Below, piece after piece: positions 1-8,643 of a DNA stretch of 17,635 nt. The stretch covers positions 1 through 17,635 of the forward strand of contig JAQSWE010000018.1 in assembly GCA_029266795.1 (NCBI GenBank). Reading direction: 5' to 3'. The DNA is from Alphaproteobacteria bacterium. Lineage in GTDB: Bacteria; Pseudomonadota; Alphaproteobacteria; Micavibrionales; UBA2020. The notes below the pieces were generated by a model. It saw only the letters and a list, made by a program, of their open reading frames with translations. It was not told the origin of the DNA and ran no database searches. The translations under genes were made by a program, and so were the position numbers. Numbering within the stretch: position 1 is the stretch's first letter; each line of letters starts with the position of its first letter.

Positions 1-150
1 GGGCGGTTGGTGCGCAACCTGTTCGAAGACAGCGTAAAATACGCCGCCACCCGCGTGATGAAGCAAGGCAAACCCAGCCGCACCGATTTAACGACCATCA
101 CCCTGCGCGACCTCGAACTCGCCTTCGCCGAACTCAACCAGCAGCAATAA
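1..150 (+). CDS. AAA+-type ATPase, C-terminal end only (5' truncated by window)
   Basis: The open frame runs from base 1 to a TAA at 148-150 and gives the last 49 residues of a protein that starts outside the window. The piece begins with GRLVRNLFEDSVKYAATR. This resembles the small helical lid of AAA+ ATPases of the CbbX/SpoVK type, where an N-[GA]-R-x-V-R-N-x-x-[ED] stretch carries the sensor-2 arginine. The end (LRDLELAFAELN) also fits the last helix of such a lid. The Walker motifs would lie upstream, so ATPase function is inferred from this lid signature only. No downstream partner gene follows on this strand. Confidence 0.5.
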   Translation, partial: GRLVRNLFEDSVKYAATRVMKQGKPSRTDLTTITLRDLELAFAELNQQQ

Positions 151-193
151 CGGCATATTTCCGCATTTTGTAACCCTTTGATAATACAGGAAA

Positions 194-228
194 CCCCGCG
201 CTTCGGGGCGTGTACAAGCGGTTTTTTT
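194..228. terminator. Possible weak terminator or hairpin between convergent genes
   Basis: CCCCG (194-198) can pair with CGGGG (204-208). An alternative hairpin, CGCTT (199-203) with AAGCG (216-220), lies directly before a T-run at 222-228. It sits between the end of the plus-strand ATPase gene and the end of the minus-strand gene at 279. The stems are short, so the call is tentative. Confidence 0.4.
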
Positions 229-278
229 AAACTATTGAAATATCAGGATGTTTTTTCACGTGCTGCCCCGTGGAAGCG

Positions 279-638
279 TCACGGTTTTGGCGCTGCGCTG
301 GCGGCAGGTTTCGCGGCTTGGGGCAGTTTGCGGATGAGGTCGCAGAGGTCTTCGCGGATGTCTTGTTCGCGCACTGTGTGGAAAGCGTCGTTGAGGAGGC
401 TGATGCGGGCGGGTGTGACGGGTTGGTAGGCGGCGCGGAGTTCGGCGCTGCGGGGGCCGGGGGCGGGTTCGGAAAAACTGCCGGTCATTTCGTTGTCGAG
501 CTCGAGGCCGGCATCCTGCTGCAATTTGAACAGTTTATCGGCAAGATCGTCGTTTCCGACGCGACGGAGCGCGTTGTCGACGCGGTCGAAGAGCGGACCG
601 GCATCGGCGAGCGCAAATAATGTATCGAGATCGGCCAT
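279..638 (-). CDS. Hypothetical protein, 119 aa
   Basis: I do not recognise this family. The ATG at 638 has a good ribosome-binding site (GAGGGA about 7 nt upstream). The protein is soluble-looking, with no signal peptide or membrane segment. The N-terminus is acidic and helical (MADLDTLFALADAGPLFDRV), the middle is proline-rich (residues about 55-75), and the tail is low-complexity Ala/Pro/Lys. It starts 56 nt after nusB on the same strand and may be the last gene of that cluster. In many alphaproteobacteria this position is held by thiL, which this is not. Confidence 0.6.
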   Translation of the reverse strand: MADLDTLFALADAGPLFDRVDNALRRVGNDDLADKLFKLQQDAGLELDNEMTGSFSEPAPGPRSAELRAAYQPVTPARISLLNDAFHTVREQDIREDLCDLIRKLPQAAKPAASAAPKP

Positions 639-694
639 TGTTTTCCCTCGTTCCGCGATTATACGAAAAGCGGGTTAAGAAGTTTTTAACGCCG

Positions 695-1207
695 CTAGCC
701 GCGCACCGTTTTCGCGATTTTGTCGAGGATCGCGTTCACCAATTTTCGCTCCGACCCGTCATAGAAGCCGTTGGTGACGTTGAGGTAATCGTGGATGATG
801 ATGCCGGTGTCGATCTTGCCGTGTGCGAGCAGCTCGTAAGCGCCCGCGCGCAAAATCGCATCCAGCAAAGTTTCAACTTCGGAAATTTTTCCTTCCGCGA
901 GCGCGGCAGAGACCACGCCGTCCACATCGCCCCAGCGTTTTTGCAGACCGAGAACGATTTCATCCAGCAATTCTTCGTCGGGCGGCACGAAGGTGTCGCC
1001 ATCGAGCGTGAAGCCGCTGCGGTGGTCGATATATTCGCGCACCGCGGATTTTGCGTCCTGGTTGTTGAGGCGCATCTGGTAGAGCACCTGCACCGCCGCC
1101 AAGCGCGCCGCCGTCTTGCGCGCGTTTTTCGAGCCAGCGTTTTTCTTCACCGCGCGCTTTTCCGGCGCTTTCGGGGGAAGCTTGGTTATCTTTTGCTTAT
1201 CAACCAT
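695..1207 (-). CDS. nusB: Transcription antitermination factor NusB
   Basis: About 170 aa. NusB is an all-helical RNA-binding protein that pairs with NusE (ribosomal protein S10) on boxA RNA and supports rRNA antitermination. Recognisable features are the N-terminal helix ARKTAARLAAVQVLYQM, the central ILRAGAYELL block, and the C-terminal GSERKLVNAILDKIA motif. I start at the ATG at 1207, which overlaps the last 8 nt of nrdR in another frame. An upstream in-frame ATG at 1252 would add 15 residues not typical of the family. The roughly 30-residue Lys/Ala-rich N-terminal extension is common in alphaproteobacterial NusB. The overlap with nrdR implies translational coupling. Confidence 0.93.
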   Translation of the reverse strand: MVDKQKITKLPPKAPEKRAVKKNAGSKNARKTAARLAAVQVLYQMRLNNQDAKSAVREYIDHRSGFTLDGDTFVPPDEELLDEIVLGLQKRWGDVDGVVSAALAEGKISEVETLLDAILRAGAYELLAHGKIDTGIIIHDYLNVTNGFYDGSERKLVNAILDKIAKTVRG

Positions 1208-1673
1208 TGCTGACTTTCTTGCAGACGTGTTCGACACCGGCGAGGAAGTCATTGTAGTCCTTCACCTCGCGGAAGTCTTTATAAACCGACGCGTAGCGGA
1301 CATAGGCGACGGGGTCGAGCTGCGAGAGCGCCTGCATCGCCTTTTCGCCGATTTCCTTGGTCGTCACGTCGCTTTCGCCGGATTGTTCCAGCTGGCGGAC
1401 GATGTCGTTCGCCACGCGCTCGATCACATCGGCGTCGACGGGACGTTTTTGCAGGCAAAGCTTCAACGAGCGCATCAGTTTATTCCGGTCGAACGGCTCG
1501 CGCTTGCCGTTGTTCTTCACAACGATGATTTCGCGCAGCTGCACACGCTCGAACGTCGTGAAGCGCGCTTCGCAATCGGGGCATTCGCGGCGGCGGCGGA
1601 TGGCGGCATCGTCTTCCGTCGGGCGGCTGTCTTTGACCTGGGTATTCGTTCCAACGCAAAAGGGGCAACGCAT
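1200..1673 (-). CDS. nrdR: Transcriptional repressor NrdR
   Basis: 157 aa, full length. NrdR represses ribonucleotide reductase operons by sensing ATP/dATP. The N-terminal zinc ribbon is intact (C3-x2-C6 and C31-x2-C34), followed by the basic IRRRRECPDC segment and an ATP-cone from about residue 49 (REIIVVKNNGKREPFDRNKL) to about 139 (YVRYASVYKDFREV). The ATG at 1673 lies 6 nt after the glyA stop with GGAG upstream, and the gene's end overlaps nusB. The glyA–nrdR pairing is common in proteobacteria. No NrdR boxes or nrd genes are seen in this window, so its targets are elsewhere. Confidence 0.96.
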   Translation of the reverse strand: MRCPFCVGTNTQVKDSRPTEDDAAIRRRRECPDCEARFTTFERVQLREIIVVKNNGKREPFDRNKLMRSLKLCLQKRPVDADVIERVANDIVRQLEQSGESDVTTKEIGEKAMQALSQLDPVAYVRYASVYKDFREVKDYNDFLAGVEHVCKKVSNG

Positions 1674-1679
1674 GTCTGG

Positions 1680-2993
1680 TTACTCCTTCGGATAGATCGG
1701 GAATTTTTCGCAGAGCTTGCGGACTTCCGCCATCACCGCTTTCTCGATCTCGCCGTTATTGCCCGCGCCGTTTTTTGCAAGGCCGTCGAGCACCGCGACC
1801 ATGTATTCGCCGACGAGCTCGAATTCCGCCTTGCCGAAGCCGCGCGTGGTGGCGGCAGGGCTGCCGACGCGCAAGCCCGATGTCACCATCGGCTTCTGCG
1901 GATCGAAGGGGATCGCGTTTTTGTTGCAGGTCATGCCGGCATGTTCGAGCGAGAGTTCCGCATCGCGGCCCGTCAGTTTTTTCGGGCGCAGGTCGATCAG
2001 CACCAGATGGCAATCCGTGCCGCCGGAGACGATATCGAGCCCGCCGTTTTTGAGCGTATTGGCGAGCACCCGCGCGTTTTCCAGCACGTTCTGGGTGTAA
2101 ACCTTGAAGCCCGGCTGCAGCGCCTCGCCGAATGCCACCGCCTTCGCCGCGATCACATGCTCGAGCGGACCGCCCTGCAGGCCGGGGAATACGGCGGAAT
2201 TGATTTTCTTGATGATCTCCTCGTCATTCGTGAGGATGATGCCGCCGCGCGGGCCGCGCAGCGTTTTATGCGTGGTCGAGGTCGTGACATGCGCATGCGG
2301 CACGGGCGACGGGTATTGCCCGCCCGCCACCAGACCCGCGTAATGCGCCATATCGACCATCAGGAACGCGCCCACTTCATCCGCAATCTTGCGGAAGCGC
2401 GGGAAATCGATCACGCGCGGATAGGCCGATGCGCCCGCGATGATGAGTTTCGGTTTATGTTCGCGCGCGAGGCGTTCGACTTCGTCCATGTCGATCAGCG
2501 CGTCGGTTTCACGCACGCCGTATTGCACGGCGTTGAACCATTTGCCCGACATGTTGGGCTTCGCGCCATGCGTCAGGTGACCGCCATGCGCCAGCGCCTG
2601 GCCGAGGATCGTATCGCCCGGCTGCACCAGCGACATCATCACGGCCTGGTTCGCCTGCGCGCCCGAATGCGGCTGCACGTTGGCGAATTTCGCGCCGAAG
2701 AGTTCGCAGATGCGGTCGATCGCCAGCTGTTCCGTCACATCGACGAATTCGCAGCCGCCGTAATACCGCTTGCCGGGATAGCCTTCGGCATATTTGTTGG
2801 TGAGCACCGACCCTTGAGCCTGCAGCACCGCGCGGGAAACGATGTTTTCCGATGCGATGAGTTCGATCTGGTCTTTCTGGCGGCCGAGTTCGGCGCGGAT
2901 GGCGTTGTAAACCGCGGGATCGGCTTCGGCCAGATCGGTTTCAAAAAAATTGACTGCAGCCATCGGGGTTTCTTTCTTTTGAGCGAGAGTCAT
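1680..2993 (-). CDS. glyA: Serine hydroxymethyltransferase
   Basis: A PLP enzyme that interconverts serine + tetrahydrofolate and glycine + 5,10-methylene-THF, the main source of one-carbon units. The PLP lysine motif TTSTTHKTLRGPRGG is intact (Lys243 from the first ATG, Lys233 from the second). Other family blocks are ELIASENIVS, NKYAEGYPGKRYYGG, PHSGAQAN and MVDMAHYAGL. The length (427-437 aa) is normal. Two starts are possible: an ATG at 2993, abutting the rpiB stop, or an ATG at 2963 (MAAVNFFETD), which better matches the family N-terminus. It lies between rpiB and nrdR in one transcription unit. Confidence 0.97.
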   Translation of the reverse strand: MTLAQKKETPMAAVNFFETDLAEADPAVYNAIRAELGRQKDQIELIASENIVSRAVLQAQGSVLTNKYAEGYPGKRYYGGCEFVDVTEQLAIDRICELFGAKFANVQPHSGAQANQAVMMSLVQPGDTILGQALAHGGHLTHGAKPNMSGKWFNAVQYGVRETDALIDMDEVERLAREHKPKLIIAGASAYPRVIDFPRFRKIADEVGAFLMVDMAHYAGLVAGGQYPSPVPHAHVTTSTTHKTLRGPRGGIILTNDEEIIKKINSAVFPGLQGGPLEHVIAAKAVAFGEALQPGFKVYTQNVLENARVLANTLKNGGLDIVSGGTDCHLVLIDLRPKKLTGRDAELSLEHAGMTCNKNAIPFDPQKPMVTSGLRVGSPAATTRGFGKAEFELVGEYMVAVLDGLAKNGAGNNGEIEKAVMAEVRKLCEKFPIYPKE

Positions 2994-3443
2994 TTAAGCA
3001 CCGCACTTTCCTAATTTTTCGACGCGGCCCGCATGGCGGCCGCCTTCAAATGCCGTTGATAAAAATACGTTCACGCAATCGAGCGCCACTTCCACGCCCA
3101 CCAGCCGCGCACCCAGCGCCAGCACATTCGCGTCGTTATGCAGGCGCGACAGCCGCGCCGAGGTCACGTCATGCGCCAGCGCGCAGCGCATGCCCTTGTA
3201 GCGGTTGACCGCAATGCTGATGCCGATGCCGGAGCCGCAGATAGCAATGCCGAGCGGCGCCTGCCCTGCCGCAATCGCCTCGGCCAGTTTAAAACCGAAA
3301 TCGGGGTAATCGACGCGGTCTTCATTCGCGGGTCCAAGGTCGATCACCTCATGCCCGGATTTTTTCAGGTGTTCGACCACCACGGCCTTCAACTGAAAGC
3401 CCGCATGGTCGGAAGAAATGGCTATTTGTTTACCCTCGGCCAA
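2994..3443 (-). CDS. rpiB: Ribose-5-phosphate isomerase B
   Basis: 149 aa. It interconverts ribose-5-phosphate and ribulose-5-phosphate in the pentose phosphate pathway (RpiB/LacA/LacB fold). Diagnostic segments are AISSDHAGF near the N-terminus, DYPDFGFKLAEAI, the phosphate-binding ICGSGIGISIAVN with the catalytic Cys69, and HNDANVLALGARL. The start is a TTG at 3443. No in-frame ATG lies upstream before a stop codon, and the family N-terminus begins here. It is the first gene of the cluster, and its TAA directly abuts a possible glyA ATG. Low translation from TTG could be a control point, but that is a guess. Confidence 0.95.
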   Translation of the reverse strand: MAEGKQIAISSDHAGFQLKAVVVEHLKKSGHEVIDLGPANEDRVDYPDFGFKLAEAIAAGQAPLGIAICGSGIGISIAVNRYKGMRCALAHDVTSARLSRLHNDANVLALGARLVGVEVALDCVNVFLSTAFEGGRHAGRVEKLGKCGA

Positions 3444-3567
3444 GGTCTTGACCCCAAGATATTGTTACGTCTGCCCTGATATACCAAATGTAGTAGGGGT
3501 ATTCCAGAAGTATCACGCTAGATGTTGAATCTTTATTATGGAATATATAGTCTCCGCCCCTACCGTC

Positions 3568-3587
3568 ATCCCCGCGCAGGCGGGGAT
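3568..3587. repeat. Extragenic palindrome (ATCCCCGC / GCGGGGAT)
   Basis: A perfect 8-bp stem (3568-3575 with 3580-3587) around a GCAG loop, set in the phrase CGTCATCCCCGCGCAGG followed by CGGGGATCCAG. This motif resembles the dispersed extragenic palindromes common in many proteobacterial genomes. It lies in the 255-bp gap between the divergent rpiB and the AT-rich gene at 3699. There is no T-run, so it is not a typical intrinsic terminator. Confidence 0.6.
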
Positions 3588-3698
3588 CCAGTAGCGCGTC
3601 CGCGCGTCATGTGACTAATATCAATGCTGGTAAAAGCTCATAAAGCCTCAATTCGATTTAACCCTTTTGGCAGCTACTTTGGTTCGAAAAGATAAATT

Positions 3699-4514
3699 AT
3701 GCGAACATTCATTAACTTCATAAACAGCCACGTTTCTTTTTTAAGCATCGTAATAGTCTCTACCATTGGATTAAACGGAGTATTCGTCAGTAAAGAGAAT
3801 AATTGGAGCCACTGGAGCTGGCTAATACAATTTACGTTACTTGTTTTGTATTTGCTGATTGAGTATTCGAGGCATATTCAAGAAAATCTTTCCGCTAAAG
3901 ATAGATTCAAAAAATACCTCTTAGATTTTGAAGGATGGGAAAAAACCGACGAAAACGATTGGCATTACAAGCAAGATCCTGATTTTCGCGTTTGCCCAAC
4001 CGAGGACAAAATTTGGGAGGTTGAAGGTGGAGAAAATTGGGTTCGCGCAGCCATCAATCCGCGGGCATTTGTAAGACCTATGCAGCTTCAATATAAGCAA
4101 ACAATTATCGCAAAAATTGTTTGCATCTGTTTTGATGAAATGCGCTACATGGTTTCCGCTCCAAAAGTCACGGGCATGATCGGTCATGGAGAAAAATGGT
4201 ATTATTCACTTTGCGCTGATGACCTTGATTTTTATCTCCTGCCGCTCTTAACTAATCGAGCGATATCCGACATCATAATGACAGGTGAATTCAATTCAAG
4301 ACTGGGGAAAATCCCTGTAGCTGTTTTTGCCTCTGAACAAGAGAAAAGTCGATTTGAAGTATATTTAACTCAAAGACCTATCGAAGAAGACGAAATAAAA
4401 AAATTCCCTGCCCGCCCCCTAGAAAAATATATTAAAGAAGTGGATCTTCAGATTATTGCCTATTCAAAGGCTGTTCTTGAACGGCTTGAAGAGTACAGAA
4501 AACTGAATCACTAG
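3699..4514 (+). CDS. AT-rich hypothetical membrane protein, 271 aa
   Basis: I do not recognise this family. Two hydrophobic segments at about residues 13-33 and 41-57 (SFLSIVIVSTIGL and LIQFTLLVLYLLI) suggest an N-terminal two-helix membrane anchor, followed by a large soluble domain. That domain holds a WxxxxENDWHYKQDPDFRV stretch near residue 80 and ends in a helical region. Composition is clearly more AT-rich and Lys/Asn/Ile-rich than the flanking housekeeping genes, which suggests horizontal acquisition. Its TAG is followed at once by an in-frame-looking ATG of the next open frame, but the true downstream start is probably 84 nt later. It is followed on the same strand by a SOUL protein. 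Confidence 0.7.
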   Translation: MRTFINFINSHVSFLSIVIVSTIGLNGVFVSKENNWSHWSWLIQFTLLVLYLLIEYSRHIQENLSAKDRFKKYLLDFEGWEKTDENDWHYKQDPDFRVCPTEDKIWEVEGGENWVRAAINPRAFVRPMQLQYKQTIIAKIVCICFDEMRYMVSAPKVTGMIGHGEKWYYSLCADDLDFYLLPLLTNRAISDIIMTGEFNSRLGKIPVAVFASEQEKSRFEVYLTQRPIEEDEIKKFPARPLEKYIKEVDLQIIAYSKAVLERLEEYRKLNH

Positions 4515-4598
4515 ATGGTCGCCCTTCGAAGAAAGCCCCATGTAGACGAAAAGGTATCGGAATTATTGCGCAGTTTTACCATTTCTAAACAGGAAAAA

Positions 4599-5252
4599 AT
4601 GAACACGAAATCCAAGCCAAAGATCTTGAAGATATCTCTGTTCGTCATTGTTTTAGGGGTCATATTAGCTGCTGTTTTAGGGGGACCGATCATGAGCAAT
4701 GTTGAGCAAGCCAAATATGAGGTTAAGCAAACGGAAGGCGCATTTGAACTCAGGGATTACGCCCCGATGATTGTTGCCGAAGTTTCCGTTTCCGGCGACA
4801 GAGAAGAAGCAATTAATGAAGGCTTCCGCCTGATCGCCGATTATATTTTTGGCAATAACACCACGTCCCAAAAAGTCGACATGACAGCGCCGGTCATTCA
4901 GCAGTCATCGGAAAAAATTGCCATGACGGCCCCCGTTATGCAGCAGCCCGCCGGAAACCTGTGGACTGTACGCTTTGTCATGCCGTCTGCTTATTCACTC
5001 GAAAAACTGCCAAAACCGAATAACGCGAAAGTGATGATTAAGGAGATACCGGGCAAAAATTTTGCTGTTATACGTTTTTCGGGAACGACGACCCGCGAAA
5101 AACTGAGCCTTAAAACGGAAGAGCTGATGAAACAGGTAGAACTTAAAAAACTGAAAACTGACGCTTCGCCGGTATACGCGTTCTTTAACCCGCCCTGGAC
5201 GCTGCCGTTTTTGCGCAGGAACGAGGTCATGATCGAGCTAATTCAAAAATAA
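4599..5252 (+). CDS. Membrane-anchored SOUL-family haem-binding protein
   Basis: 217 aa. SOUL/HBP proteins bind haem or other tetrapyrroles, and bacterial members are largely uncharacterised. A single N-terminal hydrophobic segment (about residues 10-30, LFVIVLGVILAAVLGG) after a Lys-rich start indicates an inner-membrane anchor or uncleaved signal facing the periplasm. The SOUL domain follows: YEVKQTEGAFELRDYAPM, then GFRLIADYIFGNN, the repeated MTAPV motifs (KVDMTAPVIQQ and KIAMTAPVMQQ), WTVRFVMPSAYSL, and a C-terminal PPWTLPFLRRNEVMIEL. I chose the ATG at 4599 because AGGA lies just upstream. A longer frame from 4515 has no ribosome site and would put a non-signal extension ahead of the anchor. 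Confidence 0.88.
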   Translation: MNTKSKPKILKISLFVIVLGVILAAVLGGPIMSNVEQAKYEVKQTEGAFELRDYAPMIVAEVSVSGDREEAINEGFRLIADYIFGNNTTSQKVDMTAPVIQQSSEKIAMTAPVMQQPAGNLWTVRFVMPSAYSLEKLPKPNNAKVMIKEIPGKNFAVIRFSGTTTREKLSLKTEELMKQVELKKLKTDASPVYAFFNPPWTLPFLRRNEVMIELIQK

Positions 5253-5352
5253 ATTCTGTGCTTGCGGGTTCGCGGGCCAGCGTTCCAGCTCTTCCTTTTC
5301 AGCATAGCTTCGCACTTATCCCATTCAACGAGGTTCACAAGACGGGACAACA

Positions 5353-5382
5353 AAAAGGCGGCTTAGGTTTGAGCCGCCTTTT
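5353..5382. terminator. Bidirectional intrinsic terminator
   Basis: AAAAGGCGGCT (5353-5363) pairs perfectly with AGCCGCCTTTT (5372-5382) around an 8-nt loop. T-runs on both strands and its position between convergent genes (SOUL gene ending 5252, minus-strand gene ending 5402) support a two-way terminator. Confidence 0.88.
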
Positions 5383-5401
5383 GCATGAAGATTATATATT
5401 T

Positions 5402-5743
5402 CTAAAGGCGCGGTTTTGGTGCCGAAGGCTTTTTGATTGCGGGCGCTTTCAGGAGTGGGCGATACTCGCCAGATACTGGCTGGTCACCTCTCACGGAAAT
5501 AGAATCTGGCGATACTCCCAAGGGAGCCAATGCCCGTTCAATTTGCGATTTCATCTCTGGCGTCACAGACACTTGCATTCCGAAAACAATAGCCGCCTCT
5601 TCAGGGTCGCTTAAATCGGATGGCGACATGAATAGCGCCGCTGTTGCCTCTTTTTTACCGGCTTGATTAGTCGTGATATCGAGGTCTGCATAAATATCTT
5701 TGAACTGGGCATCCTTGATTTTCAATCTGTAGGTGTCTTTCAT
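5402..5743 (-). CDS. Hypothetical protein, 113 aa
   Basis: Family not recognised. The ATG at 5743 has GGAG 8 nt upstream. The first 85 residues look like a compact alternating strand/helix domain (TYRLKIKDAQFKDIYADLDI, then EEAAIVFGMQVSVTPEMKSQ). A proline- and lysine-rich tail follows. There is no signal peptide or membrane helix. It stands alone, with a terminator behind it and more than 300 bp of open sequence ahead of it. Confidence 0.65.
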   Translation of the reverse strand: MKDTYRLKIKDAQFKDIYADLDITTNQAGKKEATAALFMSPSDLSDPEEAAIVFGMQVSVTPEMKSQIERALAPLGVSPDSISVRGDQPVSGEYRPLLKAPAIKKPSAPKPRL

Positions 5744-6066
5744 TTTCTGGCTCCATTACTGAATTAGGTTACGCCCACGCTGCATGCACGCGCAGTTGCG
5801 TTCAGACCAGCGTCGGTGCGACGTATACAAGGGTGAAATTGTCCGGGGCAAAGTTTTCTTCATCACAACAACAACCTTTGAATTACAAACATTCACGGGT
5901 TGTTTTGCAGGTTGGCGGGATCATGCAGGGCGGGAAACTCTTAAACACGCCGTGCGGGAGTAAAGCCCACTGCTTGGATAGGATATTGTCGGAATCGTCG
6001 CTCTCTGTCAAATATATTCTGACAAATACTGTAATTGCTTGCTTTTAGACAGAAATTTGCTCGATC
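5744..6066. other. Intergenic stretch without a supported gene
   Basis: About 320 bp upstream of the 5743 gene and downstream of the ankyrin gene, both on the minus strand. A 71-codon plus-strand frame (5833-6048) has no recognisable domain and a low-quality composition, so I do not call it. A short inverted repeat, TGTCA…TGACA, lies near 6007-6025 behind the ankyrin gene, but without a clear T-run. I see nothing else definite. Confidence 0.5.
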
Positions 6067-7086
6067 TCAGGGCAGGGATGTGCCCGGCAGTTTCAAATTC
6101 CGCTTCGGTTTTTCCAGCATGGGGCCGCCGATGAGGGTGTTGTCGGCGGCGCCGCCGAGGCGTTCCAGCGCGGCATGGGCTTTTTCGATGGGGGTTTTGT
6201 CGCTGAATTCGTCGAAGGTCTTCATGACGACAGCTTCGGATTTCGTGTTCAGGTTATGCGTGATCTGCGTGTAGGTGCGGGCGGAGAAATTGAAAATTTC
6301 GGTGAGCTTGTAGCCGAGTCCGCGCTCGACCGATGAAAAGGCCACGCGGTCGTTCGACAGCAGCTGCCACGGGTCGGCCGGTTTTTTCTCGATCTGGCGT
6401 TCGGCCTGTTTTACTTCCTCGATGGCTTTTTGCGCTTCGGCTTTTTTCTGGCGGGCAGCCAGGTCTTTGGCGGCGTCGGCCTTCAGCACCTGTGCTTGAT
6501 AATCCTTGCCGTTATCGACGGCGAAATCCCAGACGGTTTTTCCGGCCTTGGTCACCGCATGCAAATCGGCACCCGCGCTGACCAGCACTTTAATAACCTC
6601 GGCATCGCCGCGCGCAGCGGCGAGGTGCAGCGGCGTCACGCCCTGTTCATCCGCCGCATTCACATTGGCGTCGTGGTTGATGAGGAAGGAGACTCCTTCC
6701 GTCTTATACCCCTGCATCGCCGCCCAGTGCAGCGGCGTGCGGCCGTCATTGTCGCGCGCATGGATGTTCGCGCCGAAATGCACAAGGTCGGTCATTTTGT
6801 AATGGATGGTGTAATCGGTGTCCTGCACGGCGTGGTGCAGCAGCGTCGCGCCGCTTAAGTCTTTCGCATTCACATCGACGCCGCGGTTGAGGAACATGGC
6901 GACCAGCTCGCGCCCGCCCTTGTGGTTGTAATCCCCCCGCTGGATGGCGATATGCGCGCCCGGGCGGCCTTGCGCATCGGTCACATGCGGGTCGGCGCCG
7001 GCATTCAGCATGGCTCGCGCAGATTCAGCATCGCCGCGCATGACGGCGTTCAGCAGCCTGATATCGTTATCCCGGGTGGCGGGCAT
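6067..7086 (-). CDS. Ankyrin-repeat protein, 339 aa
   Basis: There are six ankyrin-type units in about residues 8-200. The two clearest begin DNDGRTPLHWAAMQG (about 112) and EQGVTPLHLAAARGD (about 148), and each repeat ends in a GA[DN]xxxx turn such as AGADPHVT, GANIHARD and AGADLHAV. The last unit is degenerate (KAGKTVWDFAVDNG). An Ala/Lys/Glu-rich likely coiled coil follows (about 203-235), then a roughly 100-residue C-terminal region of unknown fold that starts DPWQLLSNDRVAF. No signal peptide is seen, so it is probably a cytoplasmic protein-binding scaffold. Its partner is unknown. A good sigma-70-like promoter lies 39-67 bp upstream. Confidence 0.88.
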   Translation of the reverse strand: MPATRDNDIRLLNAVMRGDAESARAMLNAGADPHVTDAQGRPGAHIAIQRGDYNHKGGRELVAMFLNRGVDVNAKDLSGATLLHHAVQDTDYTIHYKMTDLVHFGANIHARDNDGRTPLHWAAMQGYKTEGVSFLINHDANVNAADEQGVTPLHLAAARGDAEVIKVLVSAGADLHAVTKAGKTVWDFAVDNGKDYQAQVLKADAAKDLAARQKKAEAQKAIEEVKQAERQIEKKPADPWQLLSNDRVAFSSVERGLGYKLTEIFNFSARTYTQITHNLNTKSEAVVMKTFDEFSDKTPIEKAHAALERLGGAADNTLIGGPMLEKPKRNLKLPGTSLP

Positions 7087-7124
7087 CGGATGCGGTTTCC
7101 GTTATTGAGTTTGGGTTAGCATTT

Positions 7125-7153
7125 TACATACGACAGAAGCGGGACTGGGTCAA
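7125..7153 (-). promoter_or_regulatory. Predicted promoter of the ankyrin gene
   Basis: On the minus strand, TTGACC (7153-7148) and TATGTA (7130-7125) are separated by exactly 17 bp. The -10 side lies in a 15-base stretch (TGTCGTATGTAAAAT) that is nearly repeated ahead of the gene starting at 10231. Spacing and the -35 match are good, but the -10 match is only moderate. Confidence 0.55.
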
Positions 7154-7173
7154 GATGCCGTGGTTATGGCAAT

Positions 7174-7377
7174 CTATTCCTTGATATGCCCGTTCTTCTT
7201 CAACACATAAGCCAGCCGCGCCAACGCGTTTTTCTTGAAAACCGCCTCCCCCGCACTCGCCGGGCACTGGATGACGATTTCGGTCATGGTTTCGGTGTCC
7301 ATGGCACTCACGCGCATCGCGGGACCCATCTGCCGGAATTCGAAAATGACCTCGCGCCCTTGGAGTATTTCTGCCAT
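7174..7377 (-). CDS. DUF6898-like small protein, 67 aa
   Basis: A small protein with the pattern GREVIFEFRQMGPAMRVSA followed by IQCPASAGEAVFKKNALARL. This matches what I recall of the alphaproteobacterial DUF6898 family (GREVxFEF…VKVxAIDxxTGTEV…GPASAxxxxLxxxAxxKL). The function is unknown. I take the ATG at 7377 (GGGGGA 5 nt upstream) rather than the GTG at 7392. It is divergent from the acyl-CoA dehydrogenase gene with only 34 bp between starts, so the two promoters must overlap each other or the neighbouring coding region. Confidence 0.75.
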   Translation of the reverse strand: MAEILQGREVIFEFRQMGPAMRVSAMDTETMTEIVIQCPASAGEAVFKKNALARLAYVLKKNGHIKE

Positions 7378-7411
7378 ATTTTCCCCCAGCACCCATCTTA
7401 GGATTAAACCG

Positions 7412-8641
<1,230 letters not shown>

Positions 8642-8643
8642 TC

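Noticed and set aside
1116..3014. Plus-strand 632-codon open frame
   Set aside because: It lies antisense to glyA, nrdR and part of nusB. It has a His/Arg/Phe-rich composition typical of a GC-rich shadow frame and no domain.
5833..6048. Plus-strand 71-codon frame in the 5744-6066 gap
   Set aside because: No family signal, no clear ribosome site, and low-quality composition.
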